Of a DNA stretch of 64,000 bases, positions 42,367 to 51,255 are shown piece after piece. Position numbers and translations under genes: made by a program. The notes below the pieces were generated by a model that ran no database searches, had not been told where the DNA came from, and worked only from the letters and a program-made list of their open reading frames with translations. Location: positions 1 through 64,000 of the forward strand of contig JAZNNG010000019.1 in NCBI GenBank assembly GCA_045580165.1, written 5' to 3'. Within the stretch, counting starts at the first letter, position 1, and each line of letters starts with the position of its first letter. The stretch comes from UBA4717 sp045580165 (GTDB taxonomy: Bacteria > Bacillota > Clostridia > Oscillospirales > CAG-272).

Positions 42367-43554
42367 TTGAAAAAGCTAATAAAATCAACATCAATAGTCG
42401 TGATTTTTGCGCTAACCGTCGCTCTGATATATTCGACGCTTGCAACCCCTCTCGATGAGCCGCTTCTGTTTTACAACGACAGCACGTGGGCTCGCGAGGA
42501 CAGGTCGCCACTCAAGATCATTGACGGCGTTGAGTACGTACCGCTTACAATATTTGCGCAAATGAAGAACACCAAGGTGCGTGTCAACGAAACACTCAAT
42601 ACGTTCGTAGTCACTCACAGCGCGCTGTATATCTCAATTGACGCAACAACAAATATAGCAACCGACCACTCGGACAAGCTATACGCAATAACCACCTACA
42701 AGCTTGACTACGGCGAAAGATACGTTCCTGCGGAAATAATTTGCAGACACGTCGGACTCGGTTTTGACTCTTTTGAAAATCCCGTAACGGGTGAAATTGC
42801 AGTCAGAATTACGGACGGTACCGAGGAGCTTTCGTTTGAGAAGCTTTTGCAGAAGTACAACCCCGACATTCTAAATACAGAGGAAGCCACAAAGCCTGCC
42901 GTAACAGAAAAGCCGACCGAGGTAGAAACCGCACCCGATTCGGAGGACTCACAGAAGCTTCAGGGCTGGCGCACGGTTTATATCACGTTTACCGATCCGA
43001 TAAATACAAACACCCCGTCTATACTTGATACCCTGAACGCATACGGATATAAAGGAACGTTTTTCGTTGATTACAATGACATATATAACAACCCTCTCGT
43101 AATTACGAGAATAATTTCGGAGGGTCACCAGATAGGTATCAAGCCGAGAACCGCCAATGCGTATACAAGCATAGATGCTCTCATAAGCGAAATCAACGGG
43201 ATAAACGATTTGCTTTACAGAGTCTTCAAGACAAGAACTCGAACGGTTATGCTTGACGTAATGTACACTTACAACTACGACCTTATCAATGCGGTCAATT
43301 CAAAGACTCTTGAGGAAAATGGTTACTCAGTCTGGAAAACCACTGCCGAGAGGGCGGACGGTATTTACTACAATGAAGTTGCTTACGGTAAAATGGTAAG
43401 CGTTTTATGGGAAAACAACACCGTGGTCTATAACTTCGGAAGCAATTATTCTACAAACTACGTTCTTAATTCCACCCTGTCATTTATTTATCGAAACAGA
43501 TTCAACTGTGACGTAAGACTCGCACACGCAGCCTTTACGCCACCGACCAGATAG
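42367..43554 (+). CDS. Exported copper-amine-oxidase-like domain plus degenerate NodB deacetylase-like protein
   Basis: A 395-aa protein starting with TTG at 42367, one base after the previous stop, with GGAGG 7 nt upstream. It has an N-terminal signal anchor (about 8-27), a copper-amine-oxidase N-terminal type domain (about 40-155, DGVEYVPLTIFA and ERYVPAEIICRHVG), a Thr/Glu/Pro linker (about 170-195), and a polysaccharide deacetylase-like domain. The NodB motif TFDDG is TFTDP (207-211) and the zinc HSxxH is HQIGIKP (254-260). Core deacetylase residues are therefore missing, so an enzymatic role is unlikely; a binding or scaffold role outside the membrane is possible. Confidence 0.78.
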   Translation: MKKLIKSTSIVVIFALTVALIYSTLATPLDEPLLFYNDSTWAREDRSPLKIIDGVEYVPLTIFAQMKNTKVRVNETLNTFVVTHSALYISIDATTNIATDHSDKLYAITTYKLDYGERYVPAEIICRHVGLGFDSFENPVTGEIAVRITDGTEELSFEKLLQKYNPDILNTEEATKPAVTEKPTEVETAPDSEDSQKLQGWRTVYITFTDPINTNTPSILDTLNAYGYKGTFFVDYNDIYNNPLVITRIISEGHQIGIKPRTANAYTSIDALISEINGINDLLYRVFKTRTRTVMLDVMYTYNYDLINAVNSKTLEENGYSVWKTTAERADGIYYNEVAYGKMVSVLWENNTVVYNFGSNYSTNYVLNSTLSFIYRNRFNCDVRLAHAAFTPPTR

Positions 43555-43574
43555 ACCGAAAGGAGCTAAACGAA

Positions 43575-44279
43575 ATGGAAGACAACAAGAAAAAAATACT
43601 TATAGTCGAGGACGAGAAGAACATTGCGCTGACCTTAGCTTACAATCTTATGCAGGCAGGATATGCGTATGACGTCGCAACTGACGGAGAAGAAGGTCTG
43701 AGCAAAGCTCTTACAGGCACCTTCGACCTCATTTTACTCGACCTAATGCTTCCCAAAATGGACGGCTTTACGGTTTGCAAAAACGTCCGTCAAAAGCTCT
43801 CTACCCCTATAATTATACTTACCGCAAGAGTAGATGAGGTTGACAAGATCATGGGACTCGACATAGGGGCTGACGACTACGTGACCAAGCCCTTCGCTAT
43901 AAACGAGCTGCTTTCGAGAATCAGAGCCAATATCAGAAGAAGCTCAAATGAGGTTGTAACGGGCACCGAATCAGCAAACGAACATATCGAGATAAGAGGA
44001 CTTAGTATAGACACGTCAAGATATTCGGTTACAAGAGACGGCACACCCATTGACCTCACAAAAAAAGAGTACGAGCTTCTTATCTTCCTCGTCAAGAATC
44101 CCGACGAGGTATTTACACGCGAGCAGCTTCTTCAGAAGGTATGGGGCTATGACAGTTATTTCGGCGATACCCAGTCCGTTGACGTTACAGTAAGCCGCTT
44201 GCGCTCAAAGCTTGAGGCTAACCCCTCGAAGCCCGAGTACCTGTTCACAAAGCGTGGCGTAGGATATTATTTCAAATAA
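43575..44279 (+). CDS. walR: OmpR-family response regulator WalR
   Basis: A 234-aa DNA-binding response regulator. The receiver domain has the acidic pocket VEDEKN, phospho-acceptor D56 (LILLDLMLP), and K in VTKPF. A C-terminal winged helix has DLTKKEYELLIFL and GVGYYFK. Adjacency to a WalK-like kinase, YycH/YycI-like proteins and murA identifies it as WalR/YycF, a regulator of cell wall metabolism. PhoP-like alternatives are less likely given the context. Confidence 0.92.
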   Translation: MEDNKKKILIVEDEKNIALTLAYNLMQAGYAYDVATDGEEGLSKALTGTFDLILLDLMLPKMDGFTVCKNVRQKLSTPIIILTARVDEVDKIMGLDIGADDYVTKPFAINELLSRIRANIRRSSNEVVTGTESANEHIEIRGLSIDTSRYSVTRDGTPIDLTKKEYELLIFLVKNPDEVFTREQLLQKVWGYDSYFGDTQSVDVTVSRLRSKLEANPSKPEYLFTKRGVGYYFK

Positions 44280-44305
44280 GGAGCGAGTATTCGCGTACTA
44301 TCACC

Positions 44306-46099
44306 ATGAAAACAAGCTTATACACGAAAATAATACTCATACTCGTCTTGTTCATAGTAATCGTAATGGCGTTTAGCGCCGTAGTTCTGATAAACAGCGT
44401 TACAAACTTTTATCAGCGCGACTTCTATGAACAGATGGATTCTGCAATAGGACCGGAGTCTGTTTTGAGAGAGGATCTTACAGACACACTCGACAGTACG
44501 GACCCCGTGAACAGCATGAAGCTTACACTCGACTCATACAGCGGTGTTTTGGGCATTGACGACTACAGAAACTATTTCGTTCTTGATACTCTCGGCGGCT
44601 ACGTAACGGGCTCGGACGACGAGCTCGGATCATCGCTTGAAAAGACGCCTAACCTCCTCTCCGCCCTTAACGGCAAGGAAGCCAACGAAAGAATACAGGA
44701 TGCTGATTATGCCGATTACACTGTAATAATAAATTCGGGCTCTGACGCTTACATCGTATATATTAAGGATTCGATGGAGGAAATGAGCGAATTTATGTGG
44801 ATCCTTCTGTCCATTATTATACAGTCGATGCTCTTGAGTCTTATTTTCGCAATCATTTTATCATTCTTCCTTTCGCGTACAATAACTTCTCCTATCAAAA
44901 ACCTTACCGAAAGCGCACAAAAGCTGAGAGAGGGCGACTTTACCCATGACATAGACATTCGTTCGGAGGATGAGATCGGTATGCTCTCCGCTACTTTTAA
45001 TGAAATGAAGGTAGCGCTTAAGAACACTCTCGACGTAGCATCGGGTGAACGCAACAAGCTTGAAACCGTGTTTACTTATCTGAGAGATGCAGTTATTGCG
45101 TTTACAGACGACGGACGCGTTCTTCACATAAATAAGTCCGCAATAGAGCTGTTCGGAAAGGCTTACAACGACTCCTTTACCATAAAAAGCTTTATGAAGC
45201 TTCTTAAGATCGACAGTCCCGGCTCCGCTAAGAAATCAGCACCAAGCATTGAGCCTATGTCCGAAAGCGACGTTATGTATAACGGACGCGTTCTTGACAT
45301 TAATTTCGGTACAATTCAGTATAATGAAGACCATACCGTCCATGACGGTTACATTACGGTTATTCACGATATAACAGGACGTTATGAGCTTGAAAAATCA
45401 AGACGCGAATTTGTCGCTAACGTTTCTCACGAAATGCGTACACCTCTGACCAGTATCCGCGGCGCCTGCGACACTATGCTTCAGAATCCCGACATGCCCG
45501 AGGAAATGAAAAACGTATTTCTCAATATGGCGCTCACCGAGTGCGACAGAATGACCAACATCGTATCCGATCTTCTTACACTATCACGACTTGATAACGA
45601 TAAGACAAGATGGAAGATTTCAAGCTATAGCATTGCTGATTCTCTTACACACGTTACGGAAGTCATCAGGGTCGACGCAAACGCGCACAAACACAAATTG
45701 TCACTTGTCGTAATGCCCGATATGCCAAACATTGAGGCTGATAAGGAAAGAATTGAGCAGGTGCTTATCAACGTACTTTCAAACTCCGTCAAATATACAC
45801 CCGATGGCGGAACAATTAACGTAAAGGCTTATGTCCTTGATAAAGCGACGGTTGAGATCACCGTTGCAGATAATGGAATAGGTATACCCAAGGAAGATGC
45901 AAAACGCATATTTGAGCGCTTCTACAGGGTTGAAAAATCAAGAACCTCCGAAACGGGAGGAACCGGCCTCGGACTCGCAATAGCAAAGGAGATAGTAACT
46001 GCACACGGCGGTACCATCGACATCGAAAGCGAGCTTGGTGAGGGCACGGAAATAATAATCAGACTACCTATAAAAACTTCGCTCAAAACGGTAGATTAA
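44306..46099 (+). CDS. walK: Sensor histidine kinase WalK
   Basis: A 597-aa membrane kinase partner of WalR. TM1 is at about 8-30, an extracellular sensor at about 31-160, TM2 at about 165-190, HAMP at about 191-243, PAS at about 250-355, HisKA with H375 in VSHEMRTPLTS, and HATPase with DNGIGIP and GTGLGLAIAKEI. This TM-sensor-HAMP-PAS-kinase order matches WalK/YycG. It lies 26 nt downstream of walR. Confidence 0.92.
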   Translation: MKTSLYTKIILILVLFIVIVMAFSAVVLINSVTNFYQRDFYEQMDSAIGPESVLREDLTDTLDSTDPVNSMKLTLDSYSGVLGIDDYRNYFVLDTLGGYVTGSDDELGSSLEKTPNLLSALNGKEANERIQDADYADYTVIINSGSDAYIVYIKDSMEEMSEFMWILLSIIIQSMLLSLIFAIILSFFLSRTITSPIKNLTESAQKLREGDFTHDIDIRSEDEIGMLSATFNEMKVALKNTLDVASGERNKLETVFTYLRDAVIAFTDDGRVLHINKSAIELFGKAYNDSFTIKSFMKLLKIDSPGSAKKSAPSIEPMSESDVMYNGRVLDINFGTIQYNEDHTVHDGYITVIHDITGRYELEKSRREFVANVSHEMRTPLTSIRGACDTMLQNPDMPEEMKNVFLNMALTECDRMTNIVSDLLTLSRLDNDKTRWKISSYSIADSLTHVTEVIRVDANAHKHKLSLVVMPDMPNIEADKERIEQVLINVLSNSVKYTPDGGTINVKAYVLDKATVEITVADNGIGIPKEDAKRIFERFYRVEKSRTSETGGTGLGLAIAKEIVTAHGGTIDIESELGEGTEIIIRLPIKTSLKTVD

Positions 46100-46114
46100 G
46101 AAAGGAAAGCGGCA

Positions 46115-47548
46115 ATGAAAAAAGGCTTGATCGGTATACTCCTCGATCTGATTATAGTGGTTCTAAGCTTATGTATGCTTAATCTTGTTTTTATGCATGC
46201 CGCAAGAAGCATCTCAAATTCTGACGAGGACACACCAAGCTTTAACGATTTATGGATAATCCAAGGCTTTGACGACAGTGCTCTGTCTGCTTTTGACCCC
46301 TCGACCTGCCTCCCCGACATCATCGTATACAAGCAACCAAAGAGCGCTCCGAGAGCCGTTTATAACGACACAGAGCTTAAGAAAACAGTATATTCGGTGC
46401 TTTCTAACGTCATAACCGATATATTCGGCTCGGGAAGTCTGGCTCAAAAGATCGACGGCGACACAAACACGTTCTATGAAAGCGTAGCAAGCGCAGAATC
46501 TTATCTGCTTTTCAGCTACGCAAGCGAGCTTCCGTATCCTTGTATATATGCTTTCTCGACGAATAGTAACACGGTAAGCTACGAAAACTGCTCTCGCTCC
46601 GAATCCTTTTATGTTTCAGATATTGCCCTTGTTTTAGAGGATACGGAAGACGGTCTCTCATACAAATGCTTCGTTTTCGACAGACACGGCAACGTATATG
46701 AATTTTCACGAGAAGACGGAAAAAACTACGTTCTACCGGGCGCCGACAGAGCGCATATAGAGGCTTATGCGGAAAAGTTCAAAAAGGTCGAAATCGCAAT
46801 CAATTCCGAAAACCTCAAAAACAGCGCTTCCATATTCCCGCTTGACGTACTGACTGACGGTTTTGAGTGTTCCGAGCTTTCGTCCTCGTTCTCGGTATCG
46901 GGACTTGAGCTTGACGATGACGCTACCTTAAAAGAGCTTTTGGACATTTTTGACATTAACGCAGAAAAGATCAACAAATACAGTGAAGCCGACGGGACGA
47001 CCGTGTTTATAGGTACGGATGACAGAATAGAAATCACGTCGGACGGAAAATTTATATTTACAAATGCCAATTCCCCAATTGAGCTCAAGGAGATCACCGG
47101 ATTTTCAACGAGTAAATTCGACGGATACACGGCGTTCGATATGCTTAAGTCGATTAACGTAATAAACGCAAAGCTTAAGGAGCTTTATCCAAGCTACTTC
47201 GGTGGTTCGGCTCTTCCGAAGATTATTTCGGTTTATAAAGACTCTGACGGCAGAACCGTGTTCGAGTACTCATATTATACCGACGGAATCAAAATCGGTC
47301 TTGAGCCTTCAATGAGATTCGTTTTCACTTCAAAGGGGCTCACCGAAGTCAGCGCAGACATTACTTCGTACGAGCAAACATCCGTACGCTTTGCCACTTT
47401 ACCCAAGCTTACCGTTTATAACCGACTCTCCCTCCTCTCTCCCCTTCATAGCGGAGCGTCTTTAACACCTATTTACGTCAAAACCGATGACAAGTACGCT
47501 ATTAACTGGTTTACGAGTAAATTTAACACAAATAATATTTTGTCATAA
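46115..47548 (+). CDS. YycH-like extracellular regulatory protein
   Basis: A 477-aa protein with one N-terminal membrane segment (about 4-30) and a large outer domain. It occupies the YycH position after walK, and its size and topology match YycH, which modulates WalK with YycI. Sequence similarity to YycH is not obvious by eye, so the assignment relies on order. It contains a strand-rich C-terminal part (GEPSMRFVFTSKGLTEV-like region). Confidence 0.7.
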   Translation: MKKGLIGILLDLIIVVLSLCMLNLVFMHAARSISNSDEDTPSFNDLWIIQGFDDSALSAFDPSTCLPDIIVYKQPKSAPRAVYNDTELKKTVYSVLSNVITDIFGSGSLAQKIDGDTNTFYESVASAESYLLFSYASELPYPCIYAFSTNSNTVSYENCSRSESFYVSDIALVLEDTEDGLSYKCFVFDRHGNVYEFSREDGKNYVLPGADRAHIEAYAEKFKKVEIAINSENLKNSASIFPLDVLTDGFECSELSSSFSVSGLELDDDATLKELLDIFDINAEKINKYSEADGTTVFIGTDDRIEITSDGKFIFTNANSPIELKEITGFSTSKFDGYTAFDMLKSINVINAKLKELYPSYFGGSALPKIISVYKDSDGRTVFEYSYYTDGIKIGLEPSMRFVFTSKGLTEVSADITSYEQTSVRFATLPKLTVYNRLSLLSPLHSGASLTPIYVKTDDKYAINWFTSKFNTNNILS

Positions 47549-47571
47549 AATAAGTGTGAGGATAATATAAA

Positions 47572-48480
47572 GTGAATTGGACCAATCTGAAAACCTACTT
47601 GATAATACTTTTGGCAGGTATAAATATCTTTCTTGCGGCAAGTTATATCAATTCAATGAACAAAAGCGCATATTTTGATAGCAGCACGGTAACAAACACG
47701 GTTGAATTTCTCGACAAGCAAGGAATCAATGTAGATAAGGATACCGTGCCCACCAGGATATATAACAGCAATATAATTGAGTGCGTTTATGACGAAGATT
47801 ATTACGAAAGCGTAGCAAGCGCAATTTCCGCCTCTGAAAAAGAAAGCATAAACATCCTCCCCGACAACAGCATTAGGATCACAACGGTAAGCGGTTCCCT
47901 GTTCACGTTCGACTCCGCATTCGGTTTTTCATATAACAGGTCGGCATCCGTCGCCGACGATGGGTTACTTACTCTTGAATATACACCAAGCGACGATAAG
48001 CAACAGGCTTTGTCCAAGCAACAACACAAAGCTCTCTCCTCCTTCTTATATCCGGAATATCAAAATAACAAAACCTTTTCTTATTCAATCAAATCAGTTG
48101 CACAAAAAAGCAATGGTAACATATATGCGTTAGTATTACAGGAAATTGACGGAATACATGTGCACGAGCATACCGTATCTGTGGAATTTGACACGGATGG
48201 AATTGTGTCTGCGCTCGGAAAATGGTTTTTCCCAACCGGCTCAGAGAGCTATAGCTATCGGCTTTACGATCAGCTATCCGTACTTGTCAAAGAGGCTCAG
48301 TTACACAAAGCAGACGAATCAGTCGCCGAAGCCTATACAGTTACGGCAATCAATCACGTATATACAACCTATTGGAGTGCAAGCAAGGATTACGTATATT
48401 TCATTCCGTCCTGGTCTGTTTCAACCGATAAACAAGATCAACGTGTTTATAACGCGATAAGTTGTGAGCTATACAACTAA
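47572..48480 (+). CDS. YycI-like two-component regulatory protein
   Basis: A 302-aa protein whose start MNWTNLKTYLIILLAGIN with a single TM followed by an outer domain is typical of YycI, which helps repress WalK. The start codon is GTG at 47572 with GAGG upstream. The position after the YycH-like gene supports it. No terminator is obvious in the following 200 bp before murA. Confidence 0.82.
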   Translation: MNWTNLKTYLIILLAGINIFLAASYINSMNKSAYFDSSTVTNTVEFLDKQGINVDKDTVPTRIYNSNIIECVYDEDYYESVASAISASEKESINILPDNSIRITTVSGSLFTFDSAFGFSYNRSASVADDGLLTLEYTPSDDKQQALSKQQHKALSSFLYPEYQNNKTFSYSIKSVAQKSNGNIYALVLQEIDGIHVHEHTVSVEFDTDGIVSALGKWFFPTGSESYSYRLYDQLSVLVKEAQLHKADESVAEAYTVTAINHVYTTYWSASKDYVYFIPSWSVSTDKQDQRVYNAISCELYN

Positions 48481-48525
48481 TGTAAACAAATTATGTACAT
48501 AAAGTAAATATTGTGTCCTTTCCTA

Positions 48526-48554
48526 TTCCATTTATTAAGTAAATGTGATATACT
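48526..48554 (+). promoter_or_regulatory. Possible promoter of murA
   Basis: -10 TATACT (48549-48554) with an extended TGA and a weak -35 TTCCAT (48526-48531) 17 bp upstream. The 206-bp gap before murA holds no gene and a small TGTGT/ACACA hairpin near 48572-48586. Confidence 0.4.
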
Positions 48555-48686
48555 TCATTAGGATAACTATGTGTTTTATACACAATTTCTTAACATTTGC
48601 ACATTCGCGCAGTCTAACGGCATGCAGACACAGCGCTCAGACATATATACAGTAAAATACAAAATGCCGAGAAACGAGAAATCATA

Positions 48687-49976
48687 ATGGAAAAGATCGT
48701 AATAGAATCTTCACGTCCGTTGTATGGCAATATTGAGGTCAGCGGAAGTAAAAATGCTGCTCTCCCGATAATATTCGCGTCATTTATAACCGAGTCAAAA
48801 TGTATTATCGAAAATATGCCTACCATAAGCGACGTAAGACTCTCTCTCGATATACTCGAAGCTATGGGATGCAGCATAAAAATGCTCTCCGCAAATTCAG
48901 TTGAAATCGATTCTACACACGCAATACAGGGCTCGGTTCCCTACGATCTCGCTCGCAGAATGCGCGGATCCTACTACTTAGTCGGCGCTGAGCTTGCAAG
49001 ATTCAGCAAAGCAAGCGTTAGCTTCCCCGGAGGCTGCGACTTCGGTGTACGCCCCATTGACCAGCACATCAAGGGCTTTGAGGCACTCGGAGCACAGACT
49101 ACAATCGAAAACGGAAACATCGAGTCAATAGCTCCCGACGGTCTTACGGGCTCACATCTTTATTTTGATAACGTTACCGTTGGAGGAACTATAAACGTAA
49201 TGCTTGCGGCGGTAAAGGCAAACGGTCTTACGGTAATTGAGAACGCAGCGAGAGAGCCGCATATAGTTGACGTTGCCAACTTCTTAAACTCCTGCGGAGC
49301 AAACATTTCCGGCGCAGGTACAAATGTGATCAAAATCAAAGGAGTCGAAAAGCTTCACGGAACCACGTATGCAATAATTCCCGATATGATCGAAGCAGGA
49401 ACGTATATGTGCGCGGCAGCTGCGGCAGGCGGTACGCTTAAGGTTTCCAACGTCATCCCGAAGCACCTTGAGTCAATTACAGCTAAGCTCGAGGAAATGG
49501 GAGTTTCGGTTACAACACTTGACGATGCCGTAATAATCTCAAGAACGGGCGAGCTTGAGCCAATCAAAATAAAGACACTTCCCTATCCCGGATTCCCGAC
49601 TGATATGAATCCTCAATTCAGCGTTCTTCTCTGTCTTGCAAACGGTGTTTCGACAATGACAGAGGGTATATACGACAACCGCTTCAGATTCGTTGAGGAG
49701 CTCAAAAGAATGGGCGCAAACATCTCTGTTGACGGTAGGTGCGCTACGTTTACGGGCGGCGCACCTCTTACCGGAGCACCCGTCAGAGCAGTCGATCTTC
49801 GTGCAGGTGCCGCTATGATAATCGCAGGACTTGCCACCAACGGCAGAACCGAAATCGACGATATCAAATATATCGAAAGAGGTTATGAAGACATCGTCGG
49901 AAAGCTTTCGGCCGTTGGCGCTGATATTAAACGCGTTACGGTTAATGATAACGTTGCTATCGAAAAAGCAAACTAA
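48687..49976 (+). CDS. murA: UDP-N-acetylglucosamine 1-carboxyvinyltransferase
   Basis: First committed step of peptidoglycan synthesis. The 429-aa protein has the N-terminal VSGSKNAALPI motif, the catalytic loop FPGGCDFGVRPID with C117 (corresponding to Cys115 of E. coli MurA), and a C-terminal LRAGAAMIIAGLAT segment. The cysteine means it should be fosfomycin-sensitive. ATG at 48687; the wal cluster is upstream on the same strand. Confidence 0.96.
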   Translation: MEKIVIESSRPLYGNIEVSGSKNAALPIIFASFITESKCIIENMPTISDVRLSLDILEAMGCSIKMLSANSVEIDSTHAIQGSVPYDLARRMRGSYYLVGAELARFSKASVSFPGGCDFGVRPIDQHIKGFEALGAQTTIENGNIESIAPDGLTGSHLYFDNVTVGGTINVMLAAVKANGLTVIENAAREPHIVDVANFLNSCGANISGAGTNVIKIKGVEKLHGTTYAIIPDMIEAGTYMCAAAAAGGTLKVSNVIPKHLESITAKLEEMGVSVTTLDDAVIISRTGELEPIKIKTLPYPGFPTDMNPQFSVLLCLANGVSTMTEGIYDNRFRFVEELKRMGANISVDGRCATFTGGAPLTGAPVRAVDLRAGAAMIIAGLATNGRTEIDDIKYIERGYEDIVGKLSAVGADIKRVTVNDNVAIEKAN

Positions 49977-49981
49977 ATATT

Positions 49982-50010
49982 AAAAATGCGTACCAATGGT
50001 ACGCATTTTT
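49982..50010. terminator. Bidirectional terminator between murA and sigG
   Basis: A 13-bp perfect stem (49982-49994 with 49998-50010) with a 3-nt loop and A/T flanks in both directions. Its right edge contacts the sigG stop codon (50010-50012). Confidence 0.9.
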
Positions 50011-50783
50011 TACATTTGTTTTTTTATCCGTTCGAGAGCACATTTTTCAAGTCTGCTCACCTGTGCCTGAGATATTCCTATTTCCTCAGCTATCTCCATT
50101 TGTGTCTTTCCGCTAAAAAATCTCATATTAACAATTTTCTTTTCTCTTGACGTAAGCTTCTTCATTGCCTCCTTTAAAGCAATGTCCTCAAGCCAGCTTT
50201 CGTCTGTATTGTCTGTATCGCTTATTTGGTCAACAACGTATATCGAATCTCCCCCATCTGAATAAACGGGATCGTACAGTGATATGGGCTCGACGATCGC
50301 TTCGAGTGCTTCCGCTACCAGTTCTCTTTTTTCGTTTAGTTCGTTTGCAATATCGTCTACCGTCGGCTCCTTAGACATATTTGCCGAAAGCACTTCACGA
50401 GCCTGAAGTGCTCTGTATGCAAGATCTCTGAGCGATCTGCTTACTCTTATACTGTTATTGTCTCTCAGATATCTTCTTACCTCTCCGATTATCATTGGAA
50501 CGGCGTAGGTGCTGAATTTCACGTCAAGCTCCGTATTGAAATTATCAACTGCCTTGATGAGCCCGATGCACCCCACCTGAAACAGGTCATCAAGATTTTC
50601 ACCTCTATTGGTAAATCTTTGAATAATGCTAAGCACAAGTCTTAAGTTACCGTCTATAAGCTTGGTCCTCGCAGCGTTGTCACCCGCTTTGGCTTTTATC
50701 AATAGATCGTGCTTTTCCTCCGACGTAAGGGTCTTAAGTTTTGCGGTATTTACACCACATATTTCAACCTTATTATAATACAC
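50010..50783 (-). CDS. sigG: RNA polymerase sporulation sigma factor G
   Basis: Late forespore sigma factor, 257 aa. The N-terminus YYNKVEICGVNTAKLK is characteristic of sigma-G. Region 2 includes LDDLFQVGCIGLIKAVDNF and FSTYAVPMIIGEVRRYLRDN, region 3 and region 4 include SREKKIVNMRFFSGKTQMEIAEEIGISQAQVSRLEK. It starts with GTG at 50783 after GGAGGTG. In Bacillus it lies beside sigE; here it stands alone beside murA, with a candidate sigma-G/F promoter. Its presence implies the organism can sporulate. Confidence 0.95.
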   Translation of the reverse strand: MYYNKVEICGVNTAKLKTLTSEEKHDLLIKAKAGDNAARTKLIDGNLRLVLSIIQRFTNRGENLDDLFQVGCIGLIKAVDNFNTELDVKFSTYAVPMIIGEVRRYLRDNNSIRVSRSLRDLAYRALQAREVLSANMSKEPTVDDIANELNEKRELVAEALEAIVEPISLYDPVYSDGGDSIYVVDQISDTDNTDESWLEDIALKEAMKKLTSREKKIVNMRFFSGKTQMEIAEEIGISQAQVSRLEKCALERIKKQM

Positions 50784-50799
50784 CTGACACCTCCGCGAT

Positions 50800-50817
50800 T
50801 ACTCTATAATTAGAGTA
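50800..50817 (-). repeat. Palindrome in the sigG upstream region
   Basis: TACTCTA (50800-50806) and TAGAGTA (50811-50817) form a perfect inverted repeat around TAAT. It overlaps the candidate sigma-G -10 region and could be an operator or a leader hairpin. Confidence 0.45.
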
Positions 50818-50843
50818 TTGTTAGTGTCAGACTCATTTATTCA
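50813..50843 (-). promoter_or_regulatory. Candidate sigma-G/sigma-F promoter of sigG
   Basis: On the minus strand TGAATA (50838-50843), identical to the sigma-G -35 consensus, and AATACTC (50813-50819), close to the CATACTA -10, are 18 bp apart. This fits autoregulation known for sigma-G genes, but it is based on consensus only. Confidence 0.45.
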
Positions 50844-50979
50844 ACTCTAAATGTAAACAAACGCCTTTGTATAAAGTTACCGATTACCGACAATTTTCAA
50901 CAATTTTGTCTGTTTCTATTGAAATTTTGACACATTTGTGGTAAAGTATACATAGCATAATTATTGGAGGTTTATAAAA

Positions 50980-51219
50980 ATGGATATGCTTAAAAAGTTT
51001 TTCCCTTATTCCTTTAAGGCGAAGGATAGCGTTGCTGCTTTGGTTATTAACATAATCATTCAGCTCGTTGTAGGTGCAATAATCGGTGTTGTTATCGGTA
51101 TTGTTGCAATTATTCCGATAGTCGGCCTTATCGTAGGTCTCCTCGGTGGACTTATCGACCTTTACATTTTTATCGGTATCATTCTCTCGATCCTCGACTA
51201 TCTTAAGGTTCTTAAGTAA
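50980..51219 (+). CDS. Small hydrophobic two-helix membrane protein, unknown function
   Basis: A 79-aa protein with a short amphipathic N-terminus (MDMLKKFFPYSFKAKDS) and two hydrophobic segments. The first is Gly/Ile/Val-rich (about 24-58, with repeated GxxxG-like spacing) and the second lies at about 59-72. It has TTGGAGG upstream and a TTGACA -35-like element at 50927-50932 with an unclear -10. The stop lies inside the terminator at 51217-51255. I do not recognise a family with confidence; the FFPYSFKAKD start recalls small Clostridial membrane proteins. Confidence 0.75.
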   Translation: MDMLKKFFPYSFKAKDSVAALVINIIIQLVVGAIIGVVIGIVAIIPIVGLIVGLLGGLIDLYIFIGIILSILDYLKVLK

Positions 51220-51255
51220 ATAAAAAAGGAACGCTCAGCGTTCCTTTTTTATTTA
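51217..51255. terminator. Bidirectional terminator containing both stop codons (79-aa gene / acyl-CoA ligase)
   Basis: An 18-bp stem (51217-51234 with 51238-51255) with a TCA loop. The TAA of the plus gene (51217-51219) and of the minus gene (51253-51255) occupy mirror positions at the base of the stem. Confidence 0.92.

Noticed and set aside
43005..43150. Active polysaccharide deacetylase
   Set aside because: The catalytic and metal-binding motifs are replaced, so no enzymatic call is made.
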